This document shows positions 63,172-64,000 of a stretch of 64,000 nucleotides of DNA, one piece after another (positions within the stretch are counted from its first letter, which is position 1; the number at the start of each line of letters is the position of its first letter). A program made the translations under genes and the position numbers. Origin of the DNA: Bin87 sp965197635 (lineage in GTDB: Bacteria; Chloroflexota; Dehalococcoidia; Lucifugimonadales; UBA3495); assembly GCA_965197635.1 (NCBI GenBank), contig CBDANN010000007.1:248001-312000 (forward strand), read 5' to 3'. Below the pieces are notes generated by a model. It was given only the letters and a program-made list of their open reading frames with translations. It was not told the origin of the DNA and did not search any database.

Positions 63172-63882
63172 GCATTGCCGTACACCGTATCCCCAGTTAC
63201 CCAGGCAAAGGGCACCCCAACCGCCACCGCGCGGGCGATCATCTCCTGAGCCAGTTGTGCTTTGGTATGAAAGACCACCCCTTCCGGGACACCGGCTTCC
63301 CGCCGCCGCTCCACATCCTCCGCCCACTCCTGGGGCAGATACAGCTCCCGATCCAGAAAGGCCGCGCCCCGTCGGCTGCCATACGCCAGGAACACCCCGA
63401 TCTGACAGTTCTCCACCTTCCCCGCCGTGCCGCTGTACTGACGCTTCACCCCCACCGACTTCTGGCCTTGCTTCAGAAACCCCGTCTCATCCACCACCAG
63501 CACCCCGCCGGGGTCGCCCAGATGCTCCACCACGTACCCTTGCAGGTCGTCCCGTACTTGGTCCGCGTCCCAGTGGTACACCGCCAGCAGACGCTGCACA
63601 CCGTCGGGCGTGGCGTCGCCAGCATATTCCGCCAACTGCCACCCGTTCTTGCGCTCCACCGACCCCAGCAATCCTTGCAGGTACGCCAGCGCCCGCTGCC
63701 GAGACTCACTGCGGCTGAAACGCGACGCGATACGCCCGTGCAGCGCCTGGAGCCCAGCCTCCCAGTCCAGCGTTTCCTCCAGCACGGCCTCTCGCTCCAG
63801 TAATGTCTGACCCATTTCCAACCCCTCCACTCTCACCAGTAATCATGGGCCTATCCTACCAAAGGCAAGCGCGACTGTAGTA

Positions 63883-64000
63883 CTAATACGTTACCAGATG
63901 CATGTAAGATAGCTGTTAGAATTATCGTCATTTACGGGTAACTTCTTGTGAATTTTGTAACGAACACCATAATCGCCCCTGCTTAGCCCCGCATCCAGGC
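63883..64000. other. Window end, no gene identified
   Basis: 118 bp after the IS701 element. Read in the frame of the HTTM gene, it would continue NTLPDACKIAVRIIVIYG and stop, so this may be the native 3' end of that gene or intergenic DNA. The base composition is AT-richer than the rest. Confidence 0.35.

Larger units (their letters stand above)
62436..63815 (-). pseudogene. IS701-family transposase (copy B), three reading frames
   Basis: Reads as in copy A from MGQTLLEREAVLEE (63815): first Asp VVDETGFLKQG, second WVTGDTVYGN, Glu RWIIEDAFKEAKQEVGLD in the second frame. Small differences (GKVENCQ for GQVENCQ, SRRGAAF for SRHGAAF, PFAWVTG for PFAGVTG) show copies A and B are recent relatives but not the same. 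Modules at 62881-62896 and 63156-63171. In copy A the Trp/Gly position differs, so B is closer to the presumed active sequence. Confidence 0.85.
62421..63882 (-). mobile_element. IS701-family insertion sequence, copy B (1462 bp)
   Basis: Same length and almost the same sequence as the element at 17093-18554, with the ACAGTCGCGCTTG inverted ends. The left flank is TTAG (62417-62420), the right flank CTAA (63883-63886): each fits YTAR but they are not copies of each other. Both short modules and both frameshifts of copy A are present at the same places. Confidence 0.88.

Noticed and set aside
1..64000. tRNA or rRNA genes, reverse transcriptases, retrons or diversity-generating elements
   Set aside because: I found no cloverleaf-like segments with a GTTCGAATCC arm in the right context and no reverse-transcriptase motifs; a covariance-model scan would be decisive but could not be run.

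Overview
GC-rich bacterial chromosome segment. The gene content (several paralogous amidohydrolases, two luciferase-like flavin monooxygenases, SDRs, a Rieske dioxygenase pair, a PAC2 protein, GLUG-repeat and Asp-box proteins) and the many short palindromic repeats suggest an uncultured Chloroflexota (SAR202/Dehalococcoidia-like) bacterium. This assignment is inference; the window has no rRNA gene, and the only universal markers are infC, rpmI and rplT.

Layout. 0-8 kb: edge of an aspartic protease, an SDR, a large secreted subtilisin with GLUG repeats that is split by an IS1380 element and by one frameshift, and an FMN-binding oxidase-like protein. 8-11 kb: an IS66 element inserted just upstream of the promoter of infC-rpmI-rplT; infC starts at AUC. 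11-15 kb: a small gene next to a duplicated rplT tail, a frameshifted HsdR-like nuclease, an M20 peptidase and a PAC2 protein. 15-22 kb: one long surface-protein gene broken by an IS1380 remnant, an IS701 copy and an IS1380 copy, followed by a serine-recombinase remnant. 22-42 kb: the metabolic part, with LLM oxidoreductases, SDR, polysaccharide deacetylase, Asp-box protein, three TIM-barrel amidohydrolases, a DUF255 thioredoxin-like protein, a DinB/maleylpyruvate-isomerase-like protein, an alpha/beta hydrolase and a Rieske dioxygenase alpha/beta pair. It is interrupted by one IS66, one IS1380 and two copies of a 136-bp MITE. 42-54 kb: a transposon graveyard (IS66, IS1182, three IS630 types) that still holds an intact HigBA toxin-antitoxin pair and a decayed NERD-nuclease/UvrD-helicase operon. 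54-64 kb: a DEAD-box RNA helicase, broken VapC, HNH nuclease, IS701 and IS1380 remnants, the last domain of an iron-type ABC ATPase, a DtxR-type regulator, an HTTM (gamma-carboxylase-like) membrane protein and a second IS701 copy.

Most striking signal. Short sequence modules recur inside transposase genes of three unrelated IS families (IS66, IS701, IS630). One is about 16 nt, in two subtypes (GATTGGTCAAAGATCG and CTTGGTCAAGGGYTCG), seen ten times. Another is a 24-25 nt hairpin seen three times. A third is a 23-nt palindrome-like insert seen once in a transposase. They replace or interrupt codons in or near catalytic positions, and I see no copy in the ordinary genes of the window. In two IS families the modules have been carried along as the element moved or duplicated. 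Separately, three insertions (IS1380, IS701, MITE) sit exactly on the stop codons of intact genes, because their TA-containing targets overlap TAG.
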